Source: UBA6265 sp964526965
Lineage (GTDB): Bacteria; Chloroflexota; Chloroflexia; Thermomicrobiales; UBA6265
Direction of reading: 5' to 3'
DNA: 64,000 nucleotides
NCBI GenBank assembly: GCA_964526965.1
Contig: CAZGML010000012.1
Span: forward strand, 8,716 to 72,715
The notes under the pieces were generated by a model that made no database searches, was not told where the DNA came from, and saw only the letters and a program-made list of their open reading frames with translations. Positions 7,178-15,584 of this stretch are shown one piece after another (positions within the stretch are counted from its first letter, which is position 1; each line of letters opens with the position of its first letter). Both the position numbers and the translations under genes were made by a program.

Positions 7178-9208
7178 CTACTTTCTCATCGCGTCCGTGA
7201 GCCCGTCTGGAGTGCTCGCCGGTGCCTGACAGGTGTAATTGCGGCACCAGTATGCGACTGGCTCTTCTGTTGCTGGCTTGTCCTCCAGGAACTTCCACTC
7301 AGACACATCGACTTCAGGAGTTACGTAACCACGTATAACGAGCGGATCCACCCGGAAGGTGCTCGCATCCCGTAAGGCTTGTACATCCTTGCCAGTGAAG
7401 ATCAGTTCTCGCTGTGTCGCAATCATGCGCTCAGCTGCGGTTGCCAGACCACCGACATGGACGGGGAATCTCGGCAGAATCTCGGCCATTGATTCCACGA
7501 TCTTTCGACCTTGATCCTTGAGTTCATCATCGCGGCGCATCTCGCCGAGAATTTGTAGCACCTCGGCCATCATGGAGTTGCCGGAAGGCATGGCGGCATC
7601 GGTGAGTTCACGTGGTCGGGTGAACAGGTGATCAGCACTATCTGGCGTATCGTAAAAGCCGTTGCCGGATTCGTGCGGAAAGTGAGCCCGGACATACTCC
7701 GTGAGCTTCCATGCCGTTGTAAGCAATGAAGCGTCCGCATTAGCACCATATAAGGTGAGAAGTCCCCGGATGACATTGGCGTAGTCATCGAGCACGGCTA
7801 CAGAGGAAGCCTTGCCGTTGGTGAAGCTGCGAACCAGGGATCCGTCTTTCGACATCATCTTGCGGGTGATGAATCGCGCCGTCCGTTCCGCAAGTTCAAT
7901 CCATTCCGGCTTCTGCAGCATGAGTCCGCTATATGCCAGTGCATGAATGGCCATGCCGTTCCAGCTGGCGATCGCCTTGTCGTCGAGATGCGGGTGTACC
8001 CGTTGCTCTCGGATTTCGAGCATGCGCGTTTTGAGACTGGAGAGTTGGTGCTGAATCTCTTCCAATGGCTTATCAAGCTCGTCGGCGAGGTCTTCATCTG
8101 ATTTCACAACCCGGAGTACGCTCGCGCCTTCAAACGATCCCGGATCAGAAACACCGAAGTGGAGCTTAATGAGATCTGCATCTTCCGCGTTAAACGCAGC
8201 ATCGATCTCCTCAGCTGTCCATACGTAGTACTTGCCTTCCACACCCTCGCTGTCGGCATCCAACGCCGCCGCGAAACCGCCATGAGGCAGCAGCATTTCG
8301 CGTTCGAGCCAGGTCACAATGCCTTCGGCGACCTTCCTGAACAGCGGCTCATCGGTGTGCAAATACGTATCTACGTATAGTGGTAGAAGCAGGGCATTGT
8401 CATAGAGCATCTTCTCGAAGTGCGGTACGTGCCATTCTGCGTCCACCGAGTAGCGCGAGAACCCGCCACCGATCTGGTCGTAAATGCCACCCTCGGCCAT
8501 CGCTCCCAGCGTGAGTTCCACCATGCTGAGTGCACCGACATCCTGGGTGCGCAGGTAATGGCGCAACAGGAACTCCAGTGAAACAGCTTGGGGGAATTTT
8601 GGCGACTCGCCAAAGCCGCCGTTCTGGTTGTCGAATTTCTCGTACAGGCCACGCATTACTCGCTGCGTGGTTTGGCCGGTAACCTCACCTGGGCTGCCCA
8701 TGGAATCTGACGTCTTGATGATATGTTTGGCAACCTCCTGGCCACCGCGAACAACCTTGGCACGGTCTCGCTGCCACAGCTCGCTCAGGTTAACCAGCAC
8801 CTGCGTGAAACTCGGCATACCGTCGCGCGCGGTTCGCGGCCAATAGGTACCGCCGAAGAAGGGCAGGCCGTCTGGCGTCAGGAAGACGTTCAGCGGCCAA
8901 CCGGACGGGTAACCCAGCACCTGTACAGATTGCATGTAGAGCGCGTCTACATCGGGTCGCTCCTCACGATCGACCTTGATGTTGACGAAGTTTTCGTTCA
9001 TGAGATTGGCGAGTACAGGATCCTCGAACGACTCCCTGGCCATGACGTGGCACCAGTGACACGTGGAGTAACCAATACTGACCAGAATCGGCACACCGCG
9101 TTTTTTCGCTGCTTCAAACGCCTCGGCGCCCCACGGATACCAATCCACCGGATTGTCTTTGTGCTGGAGTAGATATGGACTGGATTGGTCCGCGAGTCTG
9201 TTGGCCAT
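7178..9208 (-). CDS. Thioredoxin-domain protein of the YyaL / DUF255 family
   Basis: A 676-aa protein. The N-terminal thioredoxin-like domain carries SIGYSTCHWCHVMARESFED with a CHWC centre at residues 50-53 and the family opening NRLADQSSPYLLQHKDNPVDW. The rest is an (alpha/alpha)6-barrel like that of N-acylglucosamine epimerases (GGIYDQIGGGFSRYSVD, HFEKMLYDNALLLPLY, DADSEGVEGKYYVWT). Homologues include human SSP411; the biochemical role is not established. The start at 9208 is fixed by GGGAGGT 5 nt upstream. The frame is open further upstream but would run towards proC. It leads a two-gene unit with the MBL-like gene. Confidence 0.92.
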   Translation of the reverse strand: MANRLADQSSPYLLQHKDNPVDWYPWGAEAFEAAKKRGVPILVSIGYSTCHWCHVMARESFEDPVLANLMNENFVNIKVDREERPDVDALYMQSVQVLGYPSGWPLNVFLTPDGLPFFGGTYWPRTARDGMPSFTQVLVNLSELWQRDRAKVVRGGQEVAKHIIKTSDSMGSPGEVTGQTTQRVMRGLYEKFDNQNGGFGESPKFPQAVSLEFLLRHYLRTQDVGALSMVELTLGAMAEGGIYDQIGGGFSRYSVDAEWHVPHFEKMLYDNALLLPLYVDTYLHTDEPLFRKVAEGIVTWLEREMLLPHGGFAAALDADSEGVEGKYYVWTAEEIDAAFNAEDADLIKLHFGVSDPGSFEGASVLRVVKSDEDLADELDKPLEEIQHQLSSLKTRMLEIREQRVHPHLDDKAIASWNGMAIHALAYSGLMLQKPEWIELAERTARFITRKMMSKDGSLVRSFTNGKASSVAVLDDYANVIRGLLTLYGANADASLLTTAWKLTEYVRAHFPHESGNGFYDTPDSADHLFTRPRELTDAAMPSGNSMMAEVLQILGEMRRDDELKDQGRKIVESMAEILPRFPVHVGGLATAAERMIATQRELIFTGKDVQALRDASTFRVDPLVIRGYVTPEVDVSEWKFLEDKPATEEPVAYWCRNYTCQAPASTPDGLTDAMRK

Positions 9209-9318
9209 TTGTACCTCCCTGTACACCTGTGATCGATGCGTCCAATTATGCAGCATCGTGTCGAGATTAGCCGGGGTACACTGGGCGCTGAGACGTTTTT
9301 TTGAACAAGGACTCCCCA

Positions 9319-10173
9319 ATGACCCTCGAACCCCATTCCGTGCTGGCCCAGAGCAGAATCGCGCTAATTGGCGCTGGCGTCATGGCGGAATCGATCGTAT
9401 CCGGGCTGGCAGCAGACGAGATGATCACTCCATCGCAGATCGTAGCGAGTCATCCACGTGAGGATCGCCGCATCCAGCTCGCCGCCAAGCATGGAATCAC
9501 AGTGCTGGAGTCGAACCAGGAGGCAGTGCAAGGAGCCGACCTGGTACTGCTCACGATCAAGCCGCAGGTGATGCTGGCGGTGATGGCCGAGCTCTCAACT
9601 GTTCTCCAGGAAGGTCAGACTGTGATCTCAATCGCGGCGGGAACAAGTGTTGCCCAGCTGAGAACAGGCTTAAAGCACGATGGCATTGTGCGCGTAATGC
9701 CGAACACTCCTGCTCAGGTTGGCGAAGGAATGGCGATTTGGTACGCCCCCGCAGAAGTGCCAGAGGAAGCCCGGGAGAAAGTACGCGTTACGCTCGGTGC
9801 GCTCGGGATGGAACTGGAAGTCGAGGAAGAGCGCTACGTGGATATGGCGACGGCTCTTAGTGGCACAGGCCCAACATACGTCTTCCTCATGATGGAAGCA
9901 CTCATCGACGCAGGGGTGCACATGGGCTTTCCACGCCGCATTGCCGAGCAAATCGTGATGCAAACGGTGGGTGGATCAGTCAGCTATGCGCGCGAAAGTG
10001 GCAAGCACCTGGCGGAACTACGGAACATGGTTACCAGTCCGGGCGGAACCAGCGCCGAGGCGATCTACCAGATGGAGAAGGGTGGCTTACGCACAATCCT
10101 TAGCAAATCGGTCTACGCCGCGTTCAAACGCACACAAAGTCTGTCCGCCGAGCAGGGAGGCCAGGGCGACTGA
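9319..10173 (+). CDS. proC: Pyrroline-5-carboxylate reductase
   Basis: Last step of proline synthesis: NAD(P)H-dependent reduction of pyrroline-5-carboxylate. The 284-aa protein has the Rossmann loop IALIGAGVMAESIVSG, DLVLLTIKPQVM, VRVMPNTPAQVGEG, and the C-terminal signature YVFLMMEALIDAGVHMGF with LRNMVTSPGGTSAEAIYQME. The ATG at 9319 is chosen because AAGGA lies 7 nt upstream; a TTG at 9301 in the same frame has no SD. It stands alone, divergent from the YyaL-like gene and convergent with the next gene across a 33-bp gap. Confidence 0.95.
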   Translation: MTLEPHSVLAQSRIALIGAGVMAESIVSGLAADEMITPSQIVASHPREDRRIQLAAKHGITVLESNQEAVQGADLVLLTIKPQVMLAVMAELSTVLQEGQTVISIAAGTSVAQLRTGLKHDGIVRVMPNTPAQVGEGMAIWYAPAEVPEEAREKVRVTLGALGMELEVEEERYVDMATALSGTGPTYVFLMMEALIDAGVHMGFPRRIAEQIVMQTVGGSVSYARESGKHLAELRNMVTSPGGTSAEAIYQMEKGGLRTILSKSVYAAFKRTQSLSAEQGGQGD

Positions 10174-10206
10174 GCGCTGCGAGCGTCATCACAGTATCCC
10201 CATAAG

Positions 10207-11397
10207 TTAGGGGTTTTCTTCGCGTTCAACCTGGTCTTCCTCAAGCGCTGCTTCGTGCTCTTCGAAGCGGCGCTGCATTCGCCAACTGAATGACGCGTGA
10301 CGGACCCGTTCGGTGTCCTCCAGACCCGCACCGAGCGCGCCAGCGAGCGTTGCAACGTTCGTCGTCACCCATGTTGCGGTGATGTAATTCAGGGCGTCTA
10401 CGGGCATTTCCAGCCGAGTGGTGATTAACGTGGGTGGCATAAAGACGACGGCTTCGAACAGCAAGACCAGGTAGATAATTGCGTAGGAGAACAGCACACC
10501 TACCCCAATGGTTATGACCGTTGTGGTGTTGTAAAGAGCGGTCAGGAATTGCGAGCTTGTGTCGCGATGCGGTTGCCAGAGACCGTGCGACACGATAATC
10601 CACAAACCCAGGAGAGACATCGCCATAAGAGAGAGCAAGATCAACCTGAGGGTCGAGGAGAATTCTCCCAATTCCCACATCGAGGAGAAGATCAAACCAT
10701 ACGACCCCGTGGCAATCGCAGTAATAGCCGTAGTCTTGAAACTTGGAAAGATCGTCCACGGTTTGTTCGCATAGACCATCCCCCCGAGCAAATGGACGAT
10801 GGCGAACTTGCTCTGTGAGATGTACCGGGTGTCGATCCTCCCTTCAGCATCCGATGTGTCCCCGCGGCTCGCCTTCTTCAGCCTGATGAGCTCGTCGCCT
10901 TCTTGTGCATCGTCGTCGTCAGGACCGAGGTAGAGGTCTTCCATCAGCTGAATGGTGACCCGGCGAACCTTACGTCGGGGCCAAAGCGGGCCCAGTGCCG
11001 GTATAGATATCCATCCTGAACGCTCTTCGGTGCTGGCGTCCGCAAGCACGATCTGCTTATTGCGCCGAACGGGCAAGTCGGTCAGGGCGATGGTGTAATC
11101 CCACTCATCTTTTTTGGCAAGTTCACCGAGCTCATCGAGCAGGTCAGGAGTTTCTACACTGCTTCCACTTAGCGGATCGGGTACCACGCGGACCACCCAT
11201 CGAACGTCGCTATCGATGACTTTGTCCAGATCCGTGGCCAAATCGACGCGAATGTCATTCGCGATGTCCTTAGGAAAGCCAGGGCTGGGCACCAGCCCAA
11301 CGGTTATTGTGCTGCCAGCATTGTCGTCGGCTTCAATAGACTCGGCGGTTTGAATGCGGTTTGTCTGCTGATCAATGAGTTTACTGACTGACGTCAT
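10207..11397 (-). CDS. Membrane protein of unknown function
   Basis: Not recognised with confidence. The first ~215 residues are soluble and start with TVGLVPSPGFPKDIANDI, then DWDYTIALTDLPVRRNKQIVLADAS and ISIPALGPLWPRRKVRRVTI. This resembles uncharacterised actinobacterial membrane proteins whose database names are unreliable. The second half has about four TM segments, and the protein ends in a charged, Glu-rich tail. I took the ATG at 11397, where GGAA lies 5 nt upstream. A GTG at 11433, with AGGA further upstream, would add 12 residues. It is monocistronic and convergent with proC. Confidence 0.65.
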   Translation of the reverse strand: MTSVSKLIDQQTNRIQTAESIEADDNAGSTITVGLVPSPGFPKDIANDIRVDLATDLDKVIDSDVRWVVRVVPDPLSGSSVETPDLLDELGELAKKDEWDYTIALTDLPVRRNKQIVLADASTEERSGWISIPALGPLWPRRKVRRVTIQLMEDLYLGPDDDDAQEGDELIRLKKASRGDTSDAEGRIDTRYISQSKFAIVHLLGGMVYANKPWTIFPSFKTTAITAIATGSYGLIFSSMWELGEFSSTLRLILLSLMAMSLLGLWIIVSHGLWQPHRDTSSQFLTALYNTTTVITIGVGVLFSYAIIYLVLLFEAVVFMPPTLITTRLEMPVDALNYITATWVTTNVATLAGALGAGLEDTERVRHASFSWRMQRRFEEHEAALEEDQVEREENP

Positions 11398-11780
11398 AGC
11401 GTTTCCGTTCGGATGGGTAGGTTGTTCGGGCACATACGCTCATCCTGAATATCTGCACTTCTGGCTGTTTGATCCGTTAGCAAATGCAATGCCGACGGGC
11501 ACCGTGCATAATGCGTTTTTGGTGCAGATTGTGCGATACATTATTTGCAAATAGCCCAGCGTTAGAAATGCCGGTCGCAGTGTGAAGGTATGTAGTCGAA
11601 CAGGGCACCTGCTGTCACCACTCGTCTGCAATCAAGGGGGCACTTCTGTGGGCAGAGCTGCTCATTGGTAAAGGGCGCCATTCAGGGCCTCAGGCTCACG
11701 CTGGGCACATCGAACTACGCTTCACTCAAATGTGTGTAGCGTATGGCAATCGAAATCGATCGGTACCAAGAGGGACGGTT
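11398..11780. other. Divergent intergenic region (383 bp)
   Basis: Separates the membrane-protein gene from the phosphoribosyltransferase gene and should hold both promoters. A perfect 10-bp palindrome ATTTGCAAAT lies near 11540. TTGGTG-N17-TATTTG reading right is only a weak promoter match. No ORF with an SD and no recognisable RNA gene was found. Confidence 0.4.
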
Positions 11781-12251
11781 ATGTATCAGTCGACAGAGAT
11801 CCTGACCTGGCCATTATTTGGTGAGGCCACACAGGCCCTTGCGCGCGCCGTAATCGATGATGGGTACCAGCCCGATTTCATTCTCGCTATCGCACGAGGT
11901 GGCCTCTTCACAGCCGGAGCGCTGGGCTACGCGCTTGATGTGAAGCTGCTTCACACCGTTAATATCGAGTTTTACACCGGTCGGGAAGAGCGGCTGGAGA
12001 TGCCGGTGATGCTGCCGCCAATTCCCGATCCCAATCACTTTCAGGGTCTAAAAGTCTTGATCTGTGATGATGTGGCTGATACCGGTGAAACACTACGCAC
12101 CACACATGATTTCGTGGACCAGTACGTGGCTGAGGTTCGTAGCCTTGTCATTTATCAAAAGTCGCGCTCGGCGATAACGCCGGACTATGTGTGGAAACAT
12201 ACCGACGACTGGATTCACTTTCCCTGGGATGAGCGGATTGAGGCTCGATAG
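11781..12251 (+). CDS. Phosphoribosyltransferase-family protein
   Basis: A 156-aa type I phosphoribosyltransferase fold. The PRPP-binding loop is VLICDDVADTGETL and the early loop is LAIARGGLFTAGALG. Size and the C-terminal DYVWKHTDDWIHFPWDER resemble xanthine/hypoxanthine-guanine phosphoribosyltransferase-like proteins of Archaea and Actinobacteria, so a purine-salvage role is likely but the base is not determined. The ATG at 11781 follows AGAGGGA; an upstream start at 11730 would add 17 residues unlike the family. The gene is isolated, with an opposite-strand gene ending 9 bp beyond its stop. Confidence 0.85.
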   Translation: MYQSTEILTWPLFGEATQALARAVIDDGYQPDFILAIARGGLFTAGALGYALDVKLLHTVNIEFYTGREERLEMPVMLPPIPDPNHFQGLKVLICDDVADTGETLRTTHDFVDQYVAEVRSLVIYQKSRSAITPDYVWKHTDDWIHFPWDERIEAR

Positions 12252-12259
12252 CGGGGAAG

Positions 12260-12589
12260 TTAAGTGCCGAGGTTGCGTGGATCAAAGCCGCCACGAATGC
12301 CAGAGCGAACCTTGTCACTGCTGTCCGGTACAGACTCGCCGTTCTGAGGCCTGTCCGCCCAATTCACATCGACATTGTTGGTAAGTGCCATCTCGCGCGA
12401 AATGCTGAGTGTCACTTCATTTTCAATGATGTTGGCAATGGCAGAGTTCGGTATGCGATGGCTTTGTGGGAAAAAGAACCCCTTTTGGACCACAAAGTGG
12501 TCGTGTTCAATTGTTTCCACTGTTCCAACCAGATGATTTGCGTTGTCGATAACGTCCATTCCGACGCTAGGTCGTTCTTCCTGCTCCAT
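12260..12589 (-). CDS. DUF2171-like (PRC-barrel-like) small protein
   Basis: A 109-aa soluble protein. Residues 8-55 read as a small beta domain (VGMDVIDNANHLVGTVE, then HFVVQKGFFFPQSHRIPNSAI), the pattern of DUF2171 and PRC-barrel proteins often found in stress-related settings. The C-terminal third (NGESVPDSSDKVRSGIRGG) is polar and flexible. The start at 12589 is set by AAAGGAG 6 nt upstream. It lies downstream of the SIS-domain gene on the same strand with a 99-bp gap, so co-transcription is possible. No biochemical role is known to me. Confidence 0.7.
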   Translation of the reverse strand: MEQEERPSVGMDVIDNANHLVGTVETIEHDHFVVQKGFFFPQSHRIPNSAIANIIENEVTLSISREMALTNNVDVNWADRPQNGESVPDSSDKVRSGIRGGFDPRNLGT

Positions 12590-12688
12590 TTCGGACTCCT
12601 TTGAGATCTCTTCCCGTCCGGACAGTGGCACGCAAGCCCTGTGCCACTGATTGATGCGAGCGTGCACATCTGCAGGTGGACCGCCAGG

Positions 12689-13432
12689 TCAGGCGTTGCG
12701 GAGAAGGGGGAGGCGTTTCCCATAGGTTTCTACCAGGCGTTCCATCTTCTCGTCTCCACCGGGGAGATTCATGGTTGGAATCACCGGTGGATCGACACCT
12801 CGATCGAGAAGCCTCGCCGTCGTTTCCACGACGATGGCGTTGATGAGTGCGATTCCGGCAACGCTGCTGATGCCTCCGACCGGTTGGGCAGCCCCGGGCA
12901 AATCCACCAGCGCATCTCCCCAGGGCACACAGGTATCGAGCGTGATGTCAGTGACATCGGCCAGCCGCTTGCCGCTACTGTGCCGACTTGGGGCTTCCGT
13001 GTAGTGCCTGTCGCTGGTGATGGAAACGGTACGTGCACCACGTTCTTTCGCCTCCAGCACTGCTTCGATCGGCACCGGATTCACACCTGAATTGCTGATG
13101 ACGAACACCACTTCGTCCTCCCGAATATCGTGACTTCCAACAACTACATTCGCGTAGCCGGGATTCCGTTCCAGCAGTGTCGCGTTCACACTGCCAAGAA
13201 ACGTGAGGTTCACATCCAGCATTGGGTTCAGCGGCATCAAACTTCCGGCGCGGTGAAAGACCTCTTCGGCAACCATGTGGCTATGACCGCTCCCGAACAG
13301 ATGAACCACGCCACCTGCAGCGATCGATTCCGCCATCCAGTCGGCTACGTGTTCGATCTTCTCACCCTGCGTTTCGAACATATCTTCCAGTACGTCGTAC
13401 ATTCGCCGGGAATACTCGCGATACGCTTTCAT
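12689..13432 (-). CDS. SIS-domain phosphosugar-binding protein (UPF0309-like)
   Basis: A 247-aa sugar-isomerase (SIS) fold. VHLFGSGHSHMVAEEVFHRAG near residues 43-63 is the phosphosugar-binding loop, VVFVISNSGVNPVPIEAVLEAKERG the second SIS motif, and ARTVSITS the third. Such stand-alone SIS proteins bind or isomerise phosphosugars; the exact sugar cannot be read here. AAGGTGG lies 8 nt before the ATG. A lipoprotein gene precedes it 31 bp upstream on the same strand, which suggests one transcript. Confidence 0.85.
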   Translation of the reverse strand: MKAYREYSRRMYDVLEDMFETQGEKIEHVADWMAESIAAGGVVHLFGSGHSHMVAEEVFHRAGSLMPLNPMLDVNLTFLGSVNATLLERNPGYANVVVGSHDIREDEVVFVISNSGVNPVPIEAVLEAKERGARTVSITSDRHYTEAPSRHSSGKRLADVTDITLDTCVPWGDALVDLPGAAQPVGGISSVAGIALINAIVVETTARLLDRGVDPPVIPTMNLPGGDEKMERLVETYGKRLPLLRNA

Positions 13433-13463
13433 GGTTTATCCACCTTTTGTCGTGCGGAAGGAA

Positions 13464-14261
13464 CTAGCCTTCCGGAGTGCCGGAGACAGGAGTGCCCTGG
13501 AGTGGTGCCTCGATCTCCTCATCCAGGTTAAAGGCGTAAACGGTGCTGTTCTGGAAATCACCGGCGCGTTGAATCACCTGGCAGGGCAGGCCGGAATCAT
13601 CGACGGCGATCTCGTAACGAATCTCAGTGCCGGTATTGTTCTCATCACCAAAGGTGTACATGGTGCAACTGCGTTCACCCACTGTCACACTGCCACCCTC
13701 ATTCACGGGTTGGGAGAGGAACTCATCCGAAAGGTCGCCATACGGGCCGTTTTGCTCGCGCGTAAGATAAAGAATCTGGATTCCCACCGGCGTGTCGGCT
13801 GGTACAACGTCCGACTCAAGGGTCACCCATGTATTGGTATCGACCTCGGTAGCAACGGTGCTGCTTGCGAACTGGCCTCGCATGTACACGGTGTCGTCAA
13901 CCCAAATTTGCTCATTCACCAGCGTTCCGTCCTGGAATTCGAGCAGGTGACGACTTTCGTCTGGCGTCCAGTCCTGCACGCTGCCGGTGAAAGGCGGCGC
14001 CTCGTCGTCGTCGGTCGGAATCGGGCCGGTTTGGGAGGTGGTGCGCATGAACGTGACATCCTCCCACGGCTCTTCGGAAAGGGCCACGAGGTCACCAACG
14101 GTCAACTGCGCCGGAGCCGCCGTGGCCGGTGCCTCTGTTGCCTCCGGAGTGGGTTCGGCGTCGGAATCAGTAGTGCACGCCGCCAGGAAGACGACGAGAG
14201 CAATGAGTACGTTGAGGAAAAGCGTTCGGCGAGCTGGGAGCAATTTGGAATCCTGTTTCAC
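13464..14261 (-). CDS. Secreted lipoprotein of unknown function
   Basis: A 265-aa lipoprotein. A signal peptide with hydrophobic core LFLNVLIALVVFLAAC ends in the lipobox cysteine at residue 29. A low-complexity Thr/Pro/Glu/Ala linker follows (TPEATEAPATAAPA). The mature part (WTPDESRHLLEFQDGTLVNEQIWVDDTVYMRGQ in pieces) looks like LolA/LppX-type beta-sheet lipoproteins that carry lipids, but this is only a resemblance. Two cysteines (ERSCTMY, LPCQV) could form a disulfide. The tail GTPVSGTPEG is typical of secreted proteins in this window. It is divergent from the 36-aa gene across a 141-bp spacer with two palindromes. Confidence 0.7.
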   Translation of the reverse strand: MKQDSKLLPARRTLFLNVLIALVVFLAACTTDSDAEPTPEATEAPATAAPAQLTVGDLVALSEEPWEDVTFMRTTSQTGPIPTDDDEAPPFTGSVQDWTPDESRHLLEFQDGTLVNEQIWVDDTVYMRGQFASSTVATEVDTNTWVTLESDVVPADTPVGIQILYLTREQNGPYGDLSDEFLSQPVNEGGSVTVGERSCTMYTFGDENNTGTEIRYEIAVDDSGLPCQVIQRAGDFQNSTVYAFNLDEEIEAPLQGTPVSGTPEG

Positions 14262-14291
14262 GAATGGACGATAGCCAACTTACGAATAGTA

Positions 14292-14320
14292 TTGCGGTTA
14301 TCGCGATAATGGGATAATAT
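14292..14320 (+). promoter_or_regulatory. Candidate promoter with palindrome in spacer
   Basis: TTGCGG at 14292-14297 and TAATAT at 14315-14320 are 17 bp apart, placing the start near 14327 and giving a 76-nt leader to the 36-aa gene. The 12-bp palindrome TTATCGCGATAA (14298-14309) fills most of the spacer, where a repressor or MerR-type activator could bind. This is sequence match only. Confidence 0.45.
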
Positions 14321-14338
14321 ATAGGTAGTGACAGATTT

Positions 14339-14352
14339 ACACAACGTTGTGT
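14339..14352. promoter_or_regulatory. Perfect 14-bp palindrome, possible operator
   Basis: ACACAACGTTGTGT reads the same on both strands and lies between the divergent lipoprotein and 36-aa genes, about 12 bp after the predicted plus-strand start. A TTGTGT-N17-TATATT pair reading left overlaps it, so it could control both directions. About four such palindromes are expected by chance in 64 kb. Confidence 0.35.
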
Positions 14353-14402
14353 GAATACACTGATCGCGCAGTGGCGAACACAGTACCCAAAGGAGATTTG
14401 TT

Positions 14403-14513
14403 ATGGAACTGCTGATTCTCTTCGCCTTCATTGCAGCCCTTGTTCTGCTTGATGTCCTTGCACTTCGCTTTGGCGCCGATAGCCGAACAAACCGCACTGG
14501 ACCGGATTTCTAG
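14403..14513 (+). CDS. 36-aa single-pass membrane peptide
   Basis: A very short gene with unusually good signals: AAAGGAG lies 7 nt before the ATG, a candidate promoter lies upstream and an intrinsic terminator follows. The peptide has one hydrophobic helix (LLILFAFIAALVLLDVLAL, residues 3-21) and a short polar tail (RFGADSRTNRTGPDF). The positive residues after the helix suggest an N-out, C-in topology. I recognise no family. Codon-frame signals, SD and terminator together support a real gene rather than chance. Confidence 0.7.
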   Translation: MELLILFAFIAALVLLDVLALRFGADSRTNRTGPDF

Positions 14514-14532
14514 GCGTTTCGACAGGAGCGTT

Positions 14533-14567
14533 GGCCGCCCGCACGTTGCTGTGCCGGGCGGCCTTTT
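14533..14567 (+). terminator. Intrinsic terminator
   Basis: GGCCGCCCG (14533-14541) pairs with CGGGCGGCC (14555-14563). The stem continues as CAC/GTG after a bulged C, with a 6-nt loop, and is followed by TTTT. It ends the 36-aa gene transcript just before the convergent end of parB. Confidence 0.85.
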
Positions 14568-14573
14568 GCATTT

Positions 14574-15584
14574 TCACCGTTGGTTGAGCAGTGCGTCGAG
14601 CGCCGACCGTAACTGTTCCAGTCCCGCCCGCGTTGTATCGCTCATCGCAAGCTGGGTAGCATCGGTACGCGTGAGGGATCGTGCCAGTGCGCCGATCTCT
14701 TTTGCCACCCGCTGTTCATCAAACTTCGGTACCCCCAGGAGCTTCGCCAAATCACTGCTTTGCCCTTGCTGTATCGCGGTCAGCAACGTTTGGGTTTGCG
14801 ACACGATCGCGTCGGCATCGGCCGGGTCCAGTAGAGTATGAAGCCGTTTTACATCCGCTTCGGCGTCAGCATGACTGGCAGCATCATCGACACCTGCCAT
14901 TTTGAGCGCACGGGCGATTTTCATCGCAATTTGGGCCGAAAGGTTCTCCTCCACGATTAACGAGCGCAGCGCTTCCTGATGTGCGGGACCCAGGCCCTGC
15001 AGTGCCCGGCTCTGCTTTTCGCTGAGCTTGCCAGACCGAATGTCATCCTGCGCGGCATCGGAGAGCTTGTCGGTGCCAAGGAGCTGAAAGAGCCGGCTGC
15101 GTTTAATGCCGACAGCCTCGGCCACGCGGTCCCAGCCAACATCGCCCATTTGCTGCTTCAGCGCGCGCAGGCCAGTGGCCCGATCAACGGCGTTGAGATC
15201 CTCGCGGACAACATTCTCCATCAGCTGTTGGATCAGGCGTCGATCCTCCGGCACGTCCCGCACCAGGGCCGGAATCGATTTCAGGCCAGCGCGATGACTG
15301 GCCCGCCACCTGCGTTCTCCATGCAGGATCACGTAGACATCGCGCTCGGCATCGTACCGGACGGCGATCGGTTGCAGCACGCCTTCGGCGCGGATAGATG
15401 AGGCGAGTTCTTCCAGCCGATCTTCATCGAATGTGTGGCGGGGCTGGTCGGGATCGGCCTCGATTCGGCTCAGATCGATTTCGCGCGCATCCGCGAGGTC
15501 TTTCACACCCGCTGCTTGCGGACGAGTGTCGGTGAAGAGATCGTCGACTGTAAAGCGCCTGCTGCGGCGCGGTTTGCTACTCAT
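14574..15584 (-). CDS. parB: Chromosome partitioning protein ParB
   Basis: DNA-binding CTPase that loads at parS and spreads to organise and segregate the chromosome. In the 336-aa protein the ParB/Srx domain starts near IDLSRIEADPDQPRHTFDEDRLEELASSI (in pieces), with the GERRWRAS CTP-binding motif and the box ENVVREDLNAVDRA. A helix-turn-helix follows (WDRVAEAVGIKRSRLFQLL). The C-terminal 100 residues are helical, for dimerisation. The ATG at 15584 overlaps the parA stop and has GGAGG 9 nt upstream; the ATG 6 nt earlier is too close to that SD. It forms an operon with the parA upstream. Confidence 0.93.
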   Translation of the reverse strand: MSSKPRRSRRFTVDDLFTDTRPQAAGVKDLADAREIDLSRIEADPDQPRHTFDEDRLEELASSIRAEGVLQPIAVRYDAERDVYVILHGERRWRASHRAGLKSIPALVRDVPEDRRLIQQLMENVVREDLNAVDRATGLRALKQQMGDVGWDRVAEAVGIKRSRLFQLLGTDKLSDAAQDDIRSGKLSEKQSRALQGLGPAHQEALRSLIVEENLSAQIAMKIARALKMAGVDDAASHADAEADVKRLHTLLDPADADAIVSQTQTLLTAIQQGQSSDLAKLLGVPKFDEQRVAKEIGALARSLTRTDATQLAMSDTTRAGLEQLRSALDALLNQR

